Assembly (NCBI GenBank): GCA_963770865.1
Contig: CAVYRD010000011.1
Span: 186,001-250,000 of the forward strand
DNA from: Miltoncostaea sp963770865
GTDB taxonomy: Bacteria > Actinomycetota > Thermoleophilia > Miltoncostaeales > Miltoncostaeaceae
DNA: 64,000 bases
Direction: 5' to 3'
The notes under the pieces are model-generated. The model saw only the letters and a list, made by a program, of their open reading frames with translations, was not told the origin of the DNA and did not search any database. Position numbers and translations under genes: made by a program. Numbering within the stretch: the first letter of the stretch is position 1; each line of letters starts with the position of its first letter. Of this stretch, positions 1 through 7,403 are shown one piece after another.

Positions 1-795
1 TGCCGCGAGCTCGTGGACGGCATGGTGCGCGTGGACGCCGACGCCGTGAGCGCCGCCATCAAGGACGTCTTCCAGGACACGCGCAGCATCCTCGAGCCGG
101 CGGGCGCCCTGGCGGTGGCCGGGCTGAAGGCCTGGGCGGAGCAGGACGGCGCGCGCGGGTCGTGCCTGGTCGCCGTCGCCTCGGGCGCGAACATGAACTT
201 CGACCGGCTGCGCTTCGTGGCCGAGCGCGCCGAGATCGGCGAGGCGCGCGAGGCCGTCTTCGGCGTCACGGTGCCGGAGGAACGCGGGTCGTTCCTGCGC
301 TTCTGCGCGACGCTCGACGGCCACGGCATCACCGAGTTCAACTACCGCATCGCCGACGGCGAGCAGGCCCATCTGTTCGTGGGCTTCCAGATCCGCGGCC
401 GCGAGGACGCGGCCCGTATCGCCGACGCCCTGCGGGAGGGCGGCTTCCCTGCCCTCGACCTCACCGACGACGAGCTGGCCAAGCAGCACCTGCGCCACAT
501 GATCGGGGGACGGTCGGCCCGGGCGCACGACGAGCTGCTCTACCGCTTCGAGTTCCCCGAGCGTCCGGGCGCCCTGCTGCGGTTCCTCTCGGCGATGAGC
601 CCGAACTGGAACATCTCGCTCTTCCACTACCGCAACGAGGGCGCGGACTTCGGCCGCATCCTCGTCGGGATCCAGGTCCCCGCCCGGGAGATGGCCGCCT
701 TCCGGCGCTTCCTCGGCACCGTCGGCTACCCCCACGCGGACGAGACCGGCAACCCGGCGTACCGCCTCTTCCTGGGGGACGATCCCGCGGCCTGA
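1..795 (+). CDS. ilvA: threonine dehydratase, biosynthetic (3' part)
   Basis: This is the C-terminal part of a PLP-dependent threonine ammonia-lyase, which deaminates threonine to 2-oxobutanoate for isoleucine synthesis. The reading frame is open to the left edge, so the catalytic N-terminus lies outside the window. The first ~60 residues match the end of the catalytic domain, with the EPAGALAVAG stretch and then SGANMNFDRLR. Two ACT-like regulatory domains follow (about residues 80-160 and 175-255), each with a (E/P)ERPG-type motif and an FxYR segment. This is the long, feedback-regulated form. A hairpin follows the stop. Confidence is high for the family; allosteric control by isoleucine is inferred from the ACT domains. 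Confidence 0.93.
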   Translation, partial: CRELVDGMVRVDADAVSAAIKDVFQDTRSILEPAGALAVAGLKAWAEQDGARGSCLVAVASGANMNFDRLRFVAERAEIGEAREAVFGVTVPEERGSFLRFCATLDGHGITEFNYRIADGEQAHLFVGFQIRGREDAARIADALREGGFPALDLTDDELAKQHLRHMIGGRSARAHDELLYRFEFPERPGALLRFLSAMSPNWNISLFHYRNEGADFGRILVGIQVPAREMAAFRRFLGTVGYPHADETGNPAYRLFLGDDPAA

Positions 796-814
796 GCAAG
801 GAGTTCGTGTGATT

Positions 815-832
815 GGTCTCTTTGAGGAGACC
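815..832 (+). terminator. hairpin after ilvA, terminator-like
   Basis: The arms GGTCTC and GAGACC enclose a 6-base loop and are followed by a T-rich stretch (TTGCTTGTCT). The hairpin lies 20 bases after the ilvA stop. A second possible hairpin follows (GTCTGA at 839-844 with TCAGAC at 856-861). It is one of the few terminator-like hairpins here with downstream T residues. Confidence 0.5.
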
Positions 833-930
833 TTGCTTGTCTGACCTCATGCATCTCAGACGCATGCCGATCAGGGTGCAGGGTCCCGGCATCCGCCGGA
901 GGCCCGGTCACACGAGAGAAGGAGAGGACC

Positions 931-1128
931 ATGTCGTCCTTCCGGGTATCGCTCAAGCGCCGCGGCGTGTCGCCGCTGTCGCTCACGATGGTCGTCAACG
1001 CAGCCTCCCGCGAGGAGGCCGCCGGCATCGCGGTCGCGATGGCCGAGCACGAGCGCGGGGGCATGTTCGAGGCCGGTCGCGTGAAGTCCCTCGGCACGGT
1101 CGCCGCGGGCGTCGCGGTGGACGCCTGA
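931..1128 (+). CDS. small hypothetical protein
   Basis: This 65-residue protein has a strong ribosome binding site (AGAAGGAGAGGA) just before its ATG. It is Ser/Arg-rich at the N-terminus, then has an amphipathic helix-like centre (SREEAAGIAVAMAEHE) and an Ala/Val-rich end. There are no cysteines, no signal peptide and no membrane segment. I do not recognise the family. It stands alone between two hairpins. The clear ribosome binding site and normal codon use make it likely to be a real gene. Confidence 0.6.
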   Translation: MSSFRVSLKRRGVSPLSLTMVVNAASREEAAGIAVAMAEHERGGMFEAGRVKSLGTVAAGVAVDA

Positions 1129-1149
1129 TGACCGGCACCGCCTGAGCGG

Positions 1150-1165
1150 CGCCCCTTCGGGGGCG
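1150..1165 (+). terminator. UUCG-capped hairpin
   Basis: A perfect 6-bp stem, CGCCCC/GGGGCG, is capped by a TTCG tetraloop 21 bases after the small hypothetical gene. There is no T tract. It is a likely terminator of that gene. Confidence 0.5.
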
Positions 1166-1253
1166 TCGCCCGGGTCGGGGGGCCTCCGCCCAGAGGGCGT
1201 CGAGGCCGGGACCGCGCCCCCCGCGTCGGCGTGAGCGCGGGCCACGGTGGGAG

Positions 1254-1259
1254 TACCCT
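1254..1259 (+). promoter_or_regulatory. -10-like hexamer TACCCT
   Basis: TACCCT stands 38 bases before the ATG of the Bax-inhibitor-like gene, giving a predicted leader of about 30 nt that includes a ribosome binding site. No convincing -35 element is visible. Confidence 0.35.
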
Positions 1260-1297
1260 GCCGATCGCAGCTGTCGGCGAGCGATCGAGGAGAGACG

Positions 1298-1990
1298 ATG
1301 GCCGAGACCCCCGAGGGGTATGGGTACTCGCGCGAGACATGGGACCGCGCGGCCGTGGGCGCGCAGGCGGACTCGCGCGCGATCTTCGGCAAGACGATGT
1401 TCCTGGTGGCCGTCACCGCGGGCTTCGCCGCGGCCGGCGCCTACGTCGGGCGCGACCTGTCCTGGGGCTGGGCGCTCCTGTGCTGGGTCGGCTCCCTCGG
1501 GCTCATCATCGCGATGAGCTTCGCCCGCAAGAAGGACGAGGCGACCCCGCTCCAGATGGGGCTGCTCTTCGGCGTCGGCGCCCTGCTCGGCCTCGCCATC
1601 GGCCCGACCCTGCAGGAGTACGCCAGCCTTGAGAGCGGCAGCACGATCATCGCCCAGGCCGCCGGGCTGACCGCGCTGTTCATGGCGATCATGGGCTCGA
1701 TCGGCTACGTCACCAAGCGCGACCTCTCGGGGCTCGGCCGCATCTCGTTCGTCGGCCTGATCGTCCTGCTGGTCTTCGGCCTCGTCGCGATCTTCGTCAA
1801 CATCCCGAACGAGAGCCTGATCTGGTGCATCGGCGGCCTGGTCGTGTTCGCGGGGCTCACGACCTTCGACTTCTGGCGCCTGCGCAGGGCGGGTGAGGGC
1901 GACGTCACGCTGATCGCGCTGTCGATCTTCCTCGACGCCTTCAACGTCTTCCTGTTCATGCTCCAGCTCCTGGGCGGTGGCCGGGACTGA
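1298..1990 (+). CDS. Bax inhibitor-1/YccA family membrane protein
   Basis: This 230-residue integral membrane protein has about seven hydrophobic segments (beginning around residues 33, 54, 80, 110, 140, 170 and 205). It belongs to the BI-1/YccA/TMBIM group by length, topology and the late acidic/aromatic pattern (a GLTTFDFW segment, then a final FLDAFNVFLFMLQLLGGGRD tail). Family members are pH-sensitive calcium-leak channels or modulators of membrane protease FtsH; the substrate here cannot be read from sequence. The start is the ATG preceded by GAGGAGAG. An upstream in-frame ATG at 1247 lacks a binding site. It is monocistronic and ends in a strong hairpin shared with the convergent neighbour. 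Confidence 0.85.
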   Translation: MAETPEGYGYSRETWDRAAVGAQADSRAIFGKTMFLVAVTAGFAAAGAYVGRDLSWGWALLCWVGSLGLIIAMSFARKKDEATPLQMGLLFGVGALLGLAIGPTLQEYASLESGSTIIAQAAGLTALFMAIMGSIGYVTKRDLSGLGRISFVGLIVLLVFGLVAIFVNIPNESLIWCIGGLVVFAGLTTFDFWRLRRAGEGDVTLIALSIFLDAFNVFLFMLQLLGGGRD

Positions 1991-1995
1991 TCCGC

Positions 1996-2033
1996 CGACG
2001 GCCACCGCCCCGTCGCAGGGGCGGTGGCCGTCG
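1996..2033. terminator. 16-bp perfect hairpin between convergent genes
   Basis: The arms 1996-2011 and 2018-2033 pair perfectly over 16 bp with a 6-base loop. The hairpin sits between the stop of the BI-1-like gene and the stop of the convergent lysozyme-fold gene, so it can serve both strands. No T tract is present. Confidence 0.75.
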
Positions 2034-2054
2034 CGCGTCACGGGTGCGGCGGCC

Positions 2055-2885
2055 TCACAGCACGCCGCACATCCGCGCCGTGTTCGGCCAGGGCGTGAAT
2101 CCCCGGGTCGCGATCGCGCGCTCGGCGGCCCGCATCTGCTCCTCCGCGGTCCAGTGGTCGGCCGTCCCCTTGGTCCGGTAGAGGCCCGGGGCGTAGGCCT
2201 GCTGGAAGCCCCGGTCCATCTGGAGCCCGCCGTAGTAGCCGTTGCCGGTCGAGATGTCCCAGGTCCCGTGCGACTCGTGGCCGGCGATGCACGTCAGCTC
2301 GGCGTAATGCGGGATCCGCGTCGACAGCGGGCGCTCGTGCGGGCGCAGGACCTCCGACCGGTGCGCCAGCCAGCGCGCCACCGCCCTCCAGTGGACGACC
2401 TGGTCCCCGCGGGTCGCGGGGTCGGCCGAGGCCCGGGGCGGCTCCGGCCGGTCGAGCCCCAGCCGGCGCGCGAGGCGCGCGACGGCCCGGTAGGCCCGGG
2501 CCAGGTGGGGGTCGCCGATCGTCCGCGCCCGGCGCCCGGGTGAGGGCACGGGGCGCTCGTCGACGGCGAGGTCGACCTCGCGGCGCTCGCGCAGGAAGCC
2601 GACCACGGAGGCCAGGCGGCGCTCCTGGAGGGCGAGCGCCTCGGGGGCGGACGCCGGCCGCGTGAGCGGGCCGGGGGTGAGGCCGAGCCGCGTCGCGCGC
2701 ATGCGGGCACGGGATGCGAGGCGGGAGACGCGGACGCGGAGGTGCTGGTCGCCGAGGGTCGGCGGGGAGGCGGGGAGCACGGCGGCCATCAGGCCGGAGT
2801 CCACCGGCGGGGCGGATGGCGCGGCGATCGCCGCGGCCACGGGTACGGCCGCCAGCGCGACGGCCACGGACACGAGCGTCTTCAT
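2055..2885 (-). CDS. secreted transglycosylase-like (lysozyme-fold) protein
   Basis: This 276-residue protein has an N-terminal signal peptide (MKTLVSVAVALAAVPVAAAIA), a low-complexity Arg/Ala-rich middle and a C-terminal domain of about 80 residues. That domain contains CIAGHESHG, then GNGYYGGLQMDRGFQ, then WTAEEQMRAAERAI. This is the signature of Rpf/transglycosylase-like domains, with the catalytic Glu in GHES. Such enzymes cleave peptidoglycan glycan strands outside the membrane. The start at 2885 is chosen because it begins the signal peptide and follows AGAAGG; 17 further codons upstream are in frame but unlikely. Two Cys residues in the domain may form a disulfide. Confidence 0.8.
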   Translation of the reverse strand: MKTLVSVAVALAAVPVAAAIAAPSAPPVDSGLMAAVLPASPPTLGDQHLRVRVSRLASRARMRATRLGLTPGPLTRPASAPEALALQERRLASVVGFLRERREVDLAVDERPVPSPGRRARTIGDPHLARAYRAVARLARRLGLDRPEPPRASADPATRGDQVVHWRAVARWLAHRSEVLRPHERPLSTRIPHYAELTCIAGHESHGTWDISTGNGYYGGLQMDRGFQQAYAPGLYRTKGTADHWTAEEQMRAAERAIATRGFTPWPNTARMCGVL

Positions 2886-3114
2886 TCGGTGCCTTCTGCC
2901 GGGAACGGGCCCGCGCGTCCTGCGCGGGGCCGGCACGGGAACGGGATCCCGGACCGGGCTGCGGGCGAATCGGGGGCGCTCCGCTGTGGGCGCCGCCCTG
3001 CTCGCGTCGGCGTCTCAGCCGTCCGCGGTGGTCGGACCCGGTTTCCCCATTCGGGCGGATCCGTAACTTCTGGCAGGAAAGCGGAACCGCCCGCGGGGCA
3101 CAAGGGCGCTCGTC

Positions 3115-3120
3115 TAGAGT
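3115..3120 (+). promoter_or_regulatory. -10 hexamer TAGAGT, leaderless start
   Basis: TAGAGT ends exactly 7 bases before the GTG at 3128. No ribosome binding site lies between, so the predicted transcript begins at or next to the start codon. No -35 match is visible. Confidence 0.55.
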
Positions 3121-3127
3121 GCCGCCC

Positions 3128-4117
3128 GTGGCCGACGACGACGCACGCAAGCGGCGCGAGCGATTCCTGAGGGAGCTCGCGGCCCGCGACCTCTACGCGT
3201 GGTTCGGCATCCCTGGCGACGCGGGGGCCGACGCGATCCGCGCGGCGGCGGCGGCCAAGCGCCAGGAGCTCGCCCGCACGCCGATGCCCCAGAGCAAGCG
3301 CGCGATCGAGAAGGCGTTCTGCGATCAGGGCGAGAAGGCCCTGCTGCGGCCGGACGTCCGGCGCGAGTACGACGCCCTCCTGCACGCGGCCCGCTCGCCC
3401 GCCCGGGCGGCCACGAGCCAGCAGCGCGCCGTGGCCGAGCGCGAGGAGCGCCTGCGGGTCGCCCGCGAGCGCATCGAGCACTACGGCGACGACGACGCCC
3501 GCATGGCCCCGGGGCCGGCGATGTTCTTCTCGAGCGCGGAGGCGAAGGCCGAGCTGGAGGCCGAGCGCGCCGCCGCCGCGGGCGTCGGGGACTTCGCGGC
3601 CGCCCTCGCCGGCGCGCGCCGCGCCCGCGTGGAGGGCGCGGCCACCCGCGCGCTGGCCCTGGCGGAGCGCGCGCACGCGCTGAAGGTGACCGCGGGCTCG
3701 CTCACCACCCTCGGCGCCGCGCGGCGCGACGTGGGCGACCTGGCCGGCAGCGAGGCCGCCCTGCGGGAGAGCGTGACGCTCTTGTCCACGGTGCGCGAGA
3801 ACGCCCCGGGCTGGATCGCCCTGTCGGGCACGCTCCGCGCCCGCGGCGACCTGGACGGGGCCGAGCAGGCGGCGATGCGGGTCGTCGAGGAGGAAGAGGA
3901 GGACCCGCACGGCTGGCGGGCCCTGGCCATGGTGCTCGCCGACCGCGGCGAGGCCGTGCGCGCGGGCGACGCGTGGGAGCGCTCGGCGTCGCTCGGCCTC
4001 GACGTCCCCGGCGCGCTCGCCGGCCTCGAGGTGCTGCGCAAGGACTGCCTCGCCCGCCACGACCAACTGGGCGCCGCCGACATCGAGAGCCGCATCGCCC
4101 GGATCCGCAGGGGCTAG
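3128..4117 (+). CDS. J-like domain/TPR protein
   Basis: This is a 329-residue cytoplasmic protein. Residues ~15-85 resemble a DnaJ J-domain in helix pattern: DLYAWFGIPGDAGADAIRAAAAAK, then a LRPDVRREYD helix IV-like end. The HPD tripeptide needed to stimulate DnaK is absent. The remainder is helical with Ala/Glu-rich tetratricopeptide-like repeats (about residues 150-320). Such proteins act as adaptors; a partner cannot be named. The GTG start is supported by the -10 hexamer 7 bases upstream. It converges on the metallopeptidase gene, and the two stop codons share CTAG. Confidence 0.6.
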   Translation: MADDDARKRRERFLRELAARDLYAWFGIPGDAGADAIRAAAAAKRQELARTPMPQSKRAIEKAFCDQGEKALLRPDVRREYDALLHAARSPARAATSQQRAVAEREERLRVARERIEHYGDDDARMAPGPAMFFSSAEAKAELEAERAAAAGVGDFAAALAGARRARVEGAATRALALAERAHALKVTAGSLTTLGAARRDVGDLAGSEAALRESVTLLSTVRENAPGWIALSGTLRARGDLDGAEQAAMRVVEEEEEDPHGWRALAMVLADRGEAVRAGDAWERSASLGLDVPGALAGLEVLRKDCLARHDQLGAADIESRIARIRRG

Positions 4118-4839
4118 GCCGGCTCCTCCGCGCGCCAGGCCGGGCCGCGGTGCAGCTTCTCCCCGTGGTCGCGCAGCCAGTCCCGGCCGTCCCGGTGCCC
4201 TGGGAACTGCTCCGCGACGAGGCCCCAGAAGGCGGGGGAGTGGTCCGGCCTGACGAGGTGGCAGGCCTCGTGGGCCACGACGTAGTCGAGCACGTGCTCC
4301 GGCGCGAGGAGCAGCCGCCAGGAGAACGAGAGGGTGCCGCCGCTCGAGCAGCTCCCCCAGCGCGAGCGGGGGTCGCGGACCGTGACCCGGGTCACCCGGG
4401 CGCCCAGCCGCTCGGCGGCGGCGTGCGCGCGCGGCGCGATGAGCGCGGCGGCCTCGCGCCGATACCAGGCCTCGACCAGCGGGGCGACCGGCTCGTCGTC
4501 GCGCGCGGTGACCACCAGCGTCCGGCCGTCCCGGGCCGCCGCCGGGCGCCGACGGCCGGCGGGCCGCACGGCCAGCGCGAGCTCGTCGTCGAGGAGGGCC
4601 AGGCGGTCGCCGTCGGCGAGGTCGGCCGGCCCGACGGCGTGGCGCGCGGCGCGCTCCGCGGCCCAGGCGGCGTGGGTGCGCAGGAAGGCGTCGATGCGCG
4701 AGGCCGGCGTCCGCGGCGGCACCGTGAGGCGGGCGCCGCCGGGTCCGACGCGCAGCGACATCCGCCGGGCGCCGCGGTGGCGCACGACCCGGCAGGGGAA
4801 TGGCTCGTCGCGGTGCTCCAACCGGGCCCACGCTAGCAT
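4114..4839 (-). CDS. YgjP-like (DUF45) zinc metallopeptidase
   Basis: This 241-residue protein is a member of the SprT/YgjP-type family. The zinc-binding HEACH (in YVVAHEACHLVRPDHSPAFW) is preceded by the family hallmark RWGSCSSGGTLSFSWRL. It ends with WLRDHGEKLH. The enzyme is presumably a cytoplasmic zinc protease of unknown substrate. The ATG at 4839 faces the crcB start 8 bases away. A TTG eight codons further in is a possible alternative, because the divergent crcB -10 hexamer lies on top of this ATG. Confidence 0.85.
   Translation of the reverse strand: MLAWARLEHRDEPFPCRVVRHRGARRMSLRVGPGGARLTVPPRTPASRIDAFLRTHAAWAAERAARHAVGPADLADGDRLALLDDELALAVRPAGRRRPAAARDGRTLVVTARDDEPVAPLVEAWYRREAAALIAPRAHAAAERLGARVTRVTVRDPRSRWGSCSSGGTLSFSWRLLLAPEHVLDYVVAHEACHLVRPDHSPAFWGLVAEQFPGHRDGRDWLRDHGEKLHRGPAWRAEEPA
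4834..4839 (+). promoter_or_regulatory. -10 hexamer TAGCAT, leaderless crcB
   Basis: TAGCAT ends 7 bases before the GTG of the first crcB. There is no room for a ribosome binding site or a fluoride riboswitch between them. The hexamer coincides with the start codon of the divergent metallopeptidase gene. Confidence 0.5.
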
Positions 4840-4846
4840 CGGCGCG

Positions 4847-5251
4847 GTGCGTCGCCCCGGGCTCGATCTCACGCTCGTCGCCGTCGCGGCGGGCGGGGCC
4901 GTCGGGGCGTGGGCGCGCCTCGGGATCGCCGAGCTGATGCCCGCCGAGCCCGGCCGCTGGCCGTGGGGCACCTTCGTCGCCAACGTCGTCGGCTGCGCCC
5001 TGCTCGGCTACGCCGGCACGCGCCTGCTGGAGCGCCTGCCGCCCAGCACCTACCGTCGCCCGCTGATCGGGACCGGGGTCTGCGGAGGGCTCACCACCTT
5101 CTCGACCCTGCAGCTCGAGGTCGCCCAGCTCGCCCGCGACGACCACGCGGCCCTGGCGGCCGCGTACCTGGCCGTCTCCGTGGCGCTCGGGCTGGCGGCG
5201 ATCCTGCTCACGTCGGGCCTCGTGCGCCGTGCGCGGGTGCGGACCGCGTGA
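4847..5251 (+). CDS. crcB: fluoride channel CrcB/Fluc, first copy
   Basis: This 134-residue protein has four membrane segments. Fluc channels export toxic fluoride as dual-topology dimers. The diagnostic motifs are present: GAWARLGI near residue 20, GTFVANVVGCALLGY in segment 2 and GGLTTFSTLQLE in segment 3 (the TTFST phenylalanine-box region). The next gene is a second, different crcB overlapping by GTGA, so the channel is probably an antiparallel heterodimer. The GTG start is set by the -10 hexamer 7 bases upstream. The operon continues into a DUF190 protein. Confidence 0.93.
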   Translation: MRRPGLDLTLVAVAAGGAVGAWARLGIAELMPAEPGRWPWGTFVANVVGCALLGYAGTRLLERLPPSTYRRPLIGTGVCGGLTTFSTLQLEVAQLARDDHAALAAAYLAVSVALGLAAILLTSGLVRRARVRTA

Positions 5252-5613
5252 GCGCCGCGGTGTGGCTCGGGGCCGGGGCGCTCGGCGCGGTGGGCGCGGT
5301 GGCGCGCTTCGCGCTCGACGGCGCGGTCTCGCGCCGCGCCGCCGGCGACGTCCCCTGGGGCACGATGGCGGTCAACGTGCTGGGCGCCCTGCTGCTGGGG
5401 CTGGTGGTCGGCACGGGCGTCGACGGCGACCCGCGCTTCCTGGTCGCGGGCGGGCTCATCGGCTCGTTCACGACCTTCTCGACCTGGATGCTCGAGACGC
5501 AGCGCCTCGCGCAGGAGGGCGAGGACGGCGCCGCGGCCGCGAACCTGGTCCTCAGCGTCGCGCTCGGGCTCGGGGCGCTGGCGCTCGGCTGGTGGCTGGG
5601 GTCGCTGGCGTGA
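5248..5613 (+). CDS. crcB: fluoride channel CrcB/Fluc, second copy
   Basis: This 121-residue partner of the preceding gene again has GTMAVNVLGALLLGL and IGSFTTFSTWMLET. It starts with a GTG overlapping the upstream TGA (GTGA) and ends with the same overlap into the next gene, so all three genes are translationally coupled. Paired crcB genes usually encode subunits fixed in opposite orientation. The copies differ clearly in loops and termini, so this is not a recent duplication. Confidence 0.93.
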   Translation: MSAAVWLGAGALGAVGAVARFALDGAVSRRAAGDVPWGTMAVNVLGALLLGLVVGTGVDGDPRFLVAGGLIGSFTTFSTWMLETQRLAQEGEDGAAAANLVLSVALGLGALALGWWLGSLA

Positions 5614-6635
5614 GCGAGGGCCTCAAGATGGTGGTGCACGTGGGCGAGGCCGCGCGGGCCGGCAGGCACCTCGTGAGCGACACCCTCATGGACCTCCTGG
5701 CGGGCGCCGAAGTCGACGCGGCCATCACGCTGCGCGGCGTCGAGGGCTTCGGCGCGCGGCACCGGTTGCGAACGGACCGCCTGCTCACGCTGTCGGAGGA
5801 CCTGCCGCTGGTCATCGTCGCGGTCTCCTCCGCCACCCGCATCGTGCCGCTGGCGGCGCGGGCCGGCGAGATCGTGCCGCGCGGCCTGGTGCTGCTGGAG
5901 CGCGTGGTGCGCGCCGGGGGCGAGCTCGACGACGACACGCTGACGCCGCGGGGCGACGCCAAGCTCACGGTCTACTGCGGGCGGGGCGAGGAGCACGGCG
6001 GCCGGCCGGTGCCCGAGGTCGTGGCCGAGACCCTGCGCGAGGCCGGGCTCGCGGGCGCGATCGTGCTCACCGGGGTCGACGGGGTGCTGCACGGCGCGCG
6101 GCGGCGGGCGCGGCTGGCGTCGCGCAACCGGGCCGTGCCCGCGATGGTGATCGCCGTCGGCGCCGCCGAGCGGGTCGCGGCGGCGCTGCCGCGCGTGCGT
6201 GCGCTCGCGGGGCGCCACCTCGCCACGGTGGAGCGGGTGAGCATCCTGCGCCGCGAGGGCGTGCCCGTGGGGCCGCTGCCGACGGTGCCGGGCCGCGACG
6301 CCGCGGGGCTGGAGCTGCGCCAGCGCCTGACCGTGACCGCGGGGGAGCGCGACGGCGAGGGCGCCCGGCCCTTCCACGTCAACCTGGTCCGCGCGCTCCG
6401 CCAGGCCCGCGCCGAGGGCGCCACCGCGCTGCGCGGCGCCTGGGGCCACACCGGGGGCGAGGCGCGGCACGCCGAGCGCCTGCTGGCGGTGCGGCGCAGC
6501 GGGCCGGTGCTCGTCACGCTGGTCGAGCGCCCCGCCGCGATGGCGCGGCTCTGGCCGGTGGTCGAGCGGGCCACCGAGAGGCACGGATTGGTGACGTGTG
6601 AACTAGTGCCGACCGCGCGGCTCGTGGGAGGGTAG
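5610..6635 (+). CDS. three tandem DUF190 (PII-like) domains
   Basis: This 341-residue protein is coupled to crcB by a GTGA overlap. DUF190 proteins are normally about 100-120 residues with a GlnB/PII-like ferredoxin fold and often sit beside crcB. Here I can read three consecutive copies: residues ~5-100 (MVVHVGEAARAGRHLVSD, ITLRGVEGFG, PLVIVAV), ~117-214 (KLTVYCGRGEEHGGRPV, IVLTGVDGVLHG, PAMVIAV) and a more diverged one at ~238-335 (RLTVTAGERD, ATALRGAWGH, PVLVTLV). PII proteins are trimers, so one chain could form a pseudo-trimer. The role is inferred to be regulation of, or sensing for, the fluoride channel; no ligand is proven. Confidence 0.82.
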   Translation: MSEGLKMVVHVGEAARAGRHLVSDTLMDLLAGAEVDAAITLRGVEGFGARHRLRTDRLLTLSEDLPLVIVAVSSATRIVPLAARAGEIVPRGLVLLERVVRAGGELDDDTLTPRGDAKLTVYCGRGEEHGGRPVPEVVAETLREAGLAGAIVLTGVDGVLHGARRRARLASRNRAVPAMVIAVGAAERVAAALPRVRALAGRHLATVERVSILRREGVPVGPLPTVPGRDAAGLELRQRLTVTAGERDGEGARPFHVNLVRALRQARAEGATALRGAWGHTGGEARHAERLLAVRRSGPVLVTLVERPAAMARLWPVVERATERHGLVTCELVPTARLVGG

Positions 6636-6673
6636 GGCCCCGGCGCGAACGGCCACCGACGAAGGGGAGACCG

Positions 6674-6871
6674 ATGGACCTCAGCAAGCTGACGGACGAG
6701 GCGAAGAAGCTCATCGACGAGCGCGGCGGCATGGACGCCCTCAAGGACGACGCCATGGAGCTGAAGGACATCGCCACGGGCGAGGGGAGCCTCACCGACA
6801 AGGCGAAGGCCGCCGTCGACGCCGTGAAGGACCCGGGCAAGCCCGGCGAGGACACGCCGGCCCAGGCGTGA
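6674..6871 (+). CDS. small antitoxin-like (MT0933-type) protein
   Basis: This 65-residue, highly charged protein has a GGGGAGA ribosome binding site before its ATG. Its Lys/Asp-rich helical composition (MDLSKLTDEAKKLIDERGG, then SLTDKAKAAVDAVKD) resembles the Rv0909/MT0933 antitoxin family and related small CsbD-like proteins. In Mycobacterium the cognate toxin is an SRPBCC protein; here no toxin is adjacent. An SRPBCC gene lies 3 kb away and need not be related. The family is tentative. Confidence 0.55.
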   Translation: MDLSKLTDEAKKLIDERGGMDALKDDAMELKDIATGEGSLTDKAKAAVDAVKDPGKPGEDTPAQA

Positions 6872-6876
6872 GCGGC

Positions 6877-6905
6877 GCGGGCCCCCGGGACTCCCGGGGG
6901 CCCGC
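6877..6905. terminator. 13-bp hairpin between convergent genes
   Basis: A perfect 13-bp stem (6877-6889 with 6893-6905) with a 3-base loop lies between the antitoxin-like gene and the convergent cupin gene. It is likely to be bidirectional. Confidence 0.75.
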
Positions 6906-6909
6906 CGCC

Positions 6910-7344
6910 TCAGGCCGTGCGGATCTCCGAGGCCGGCAGGTCGTCGGGAAGCGGGATCTCCTGCGGGGGCCGCGGGGAGTCGTCGTCCCAGTCGGTGTAG
7001 GCCAGGCCGTCGCGCCCCTCGTGGGCGTTGGCGCCGCCGAGCGCCAGCAGGCTGCAGACGCCCGGACCGCGGTTGACGATGCGCCGCCGCACGCCCGGGG
7101 CCACGCGGATCGCCTCGTCGGCCGCAAGGTCGTGGGGCTCACCCTCGATCTCCACGGTCAGCGTGCCCCGCAGGACGACGTAGACCTCCTCCTGGCGCTC
7201 GTGGGCGTGGATGCGCCCGCGCTCGCCCGGGCGGAGGACGATCTGGTTCAGGCCGAAGCTCGTCACCCCGAGCTGCCGCCGCAGCGGCACGAACCGCTCG
7301 GGCGCGTCGTGGTCGAGCCGCGCCGCGCTGGTGCCGGTCTCCAT
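6910..7344 (-). CDS. cupin-domain protein
   Basis: This 144-residue protein carries a single cupin barrel. Motif 1 is GERGRIHAHERQEEVYVVLRG, supplying His, His, Glu and probably a metal site. Motif 2 is the APGVRRRIVN region, which has Arg in place of the usual second-motif His, so metal binding may be incomplete. Function is unknown: an enzyme such as an isomerase or dioxygenase, or a small-molecule sensor. The start at the second Met (METGTSAARL) fits better than 9 codons upstream because of the short space to the divergent metX promoter. Confidence 0.8.
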   Translation of the reverse strand: METGTSAARLDHDAPERFVPLRRQLGVTSFGLNQIVLRPGERGRIHAHERQEEVYVVLRGTLTVEIEGEPHDLAADEAIRVAPGVRRRIVNRGPGVCSLLALGGANAHEGRDGLAYTDWDDDSPRPPQEIPLPDDLPASEIRTA

Positions 7345-7364
7345 GGCACGGCAGGATAGACACG

Positions 7365-7393
7365 TTGACACCCGTCGGGAGCCTGAATAGCTT
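7365..7393 (+). promoter_or_regulatory. metX promoter, TTGACA-17-TAGCTT
   Basis: This is a near-consensus sigma-70 promoter: TTGACA at 7365-7370, a 17-base spacer and TAGCTT at 7388-7393. It is the clearest -35 element in the window. It overlaps the longest possible metX reading frame, whose first TTG is the -35 box itself, so translation must start downstream. Confidence 0.7.
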
Positions 7394-7403
7394 GCGCCGC
7401 GCC

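Noticed and set aside
4790..4846. Fluoride riboswitch upstream of crcB
   Set aside because: The apparent -10 hexamer ends 7 bases before the GTG, leaving no leader, and no crcB-RNA consensus is visible in the preceding bases, which belong to the divergent gene.
2882..5146. Long minus-strand frame opposite the J-like/TPR and metallopeptidase genes
   Set aside because: It is an artefact of high GC content. It has Arg/Gly/Ala-rich composition without domains and opposes genes with clear motifs.
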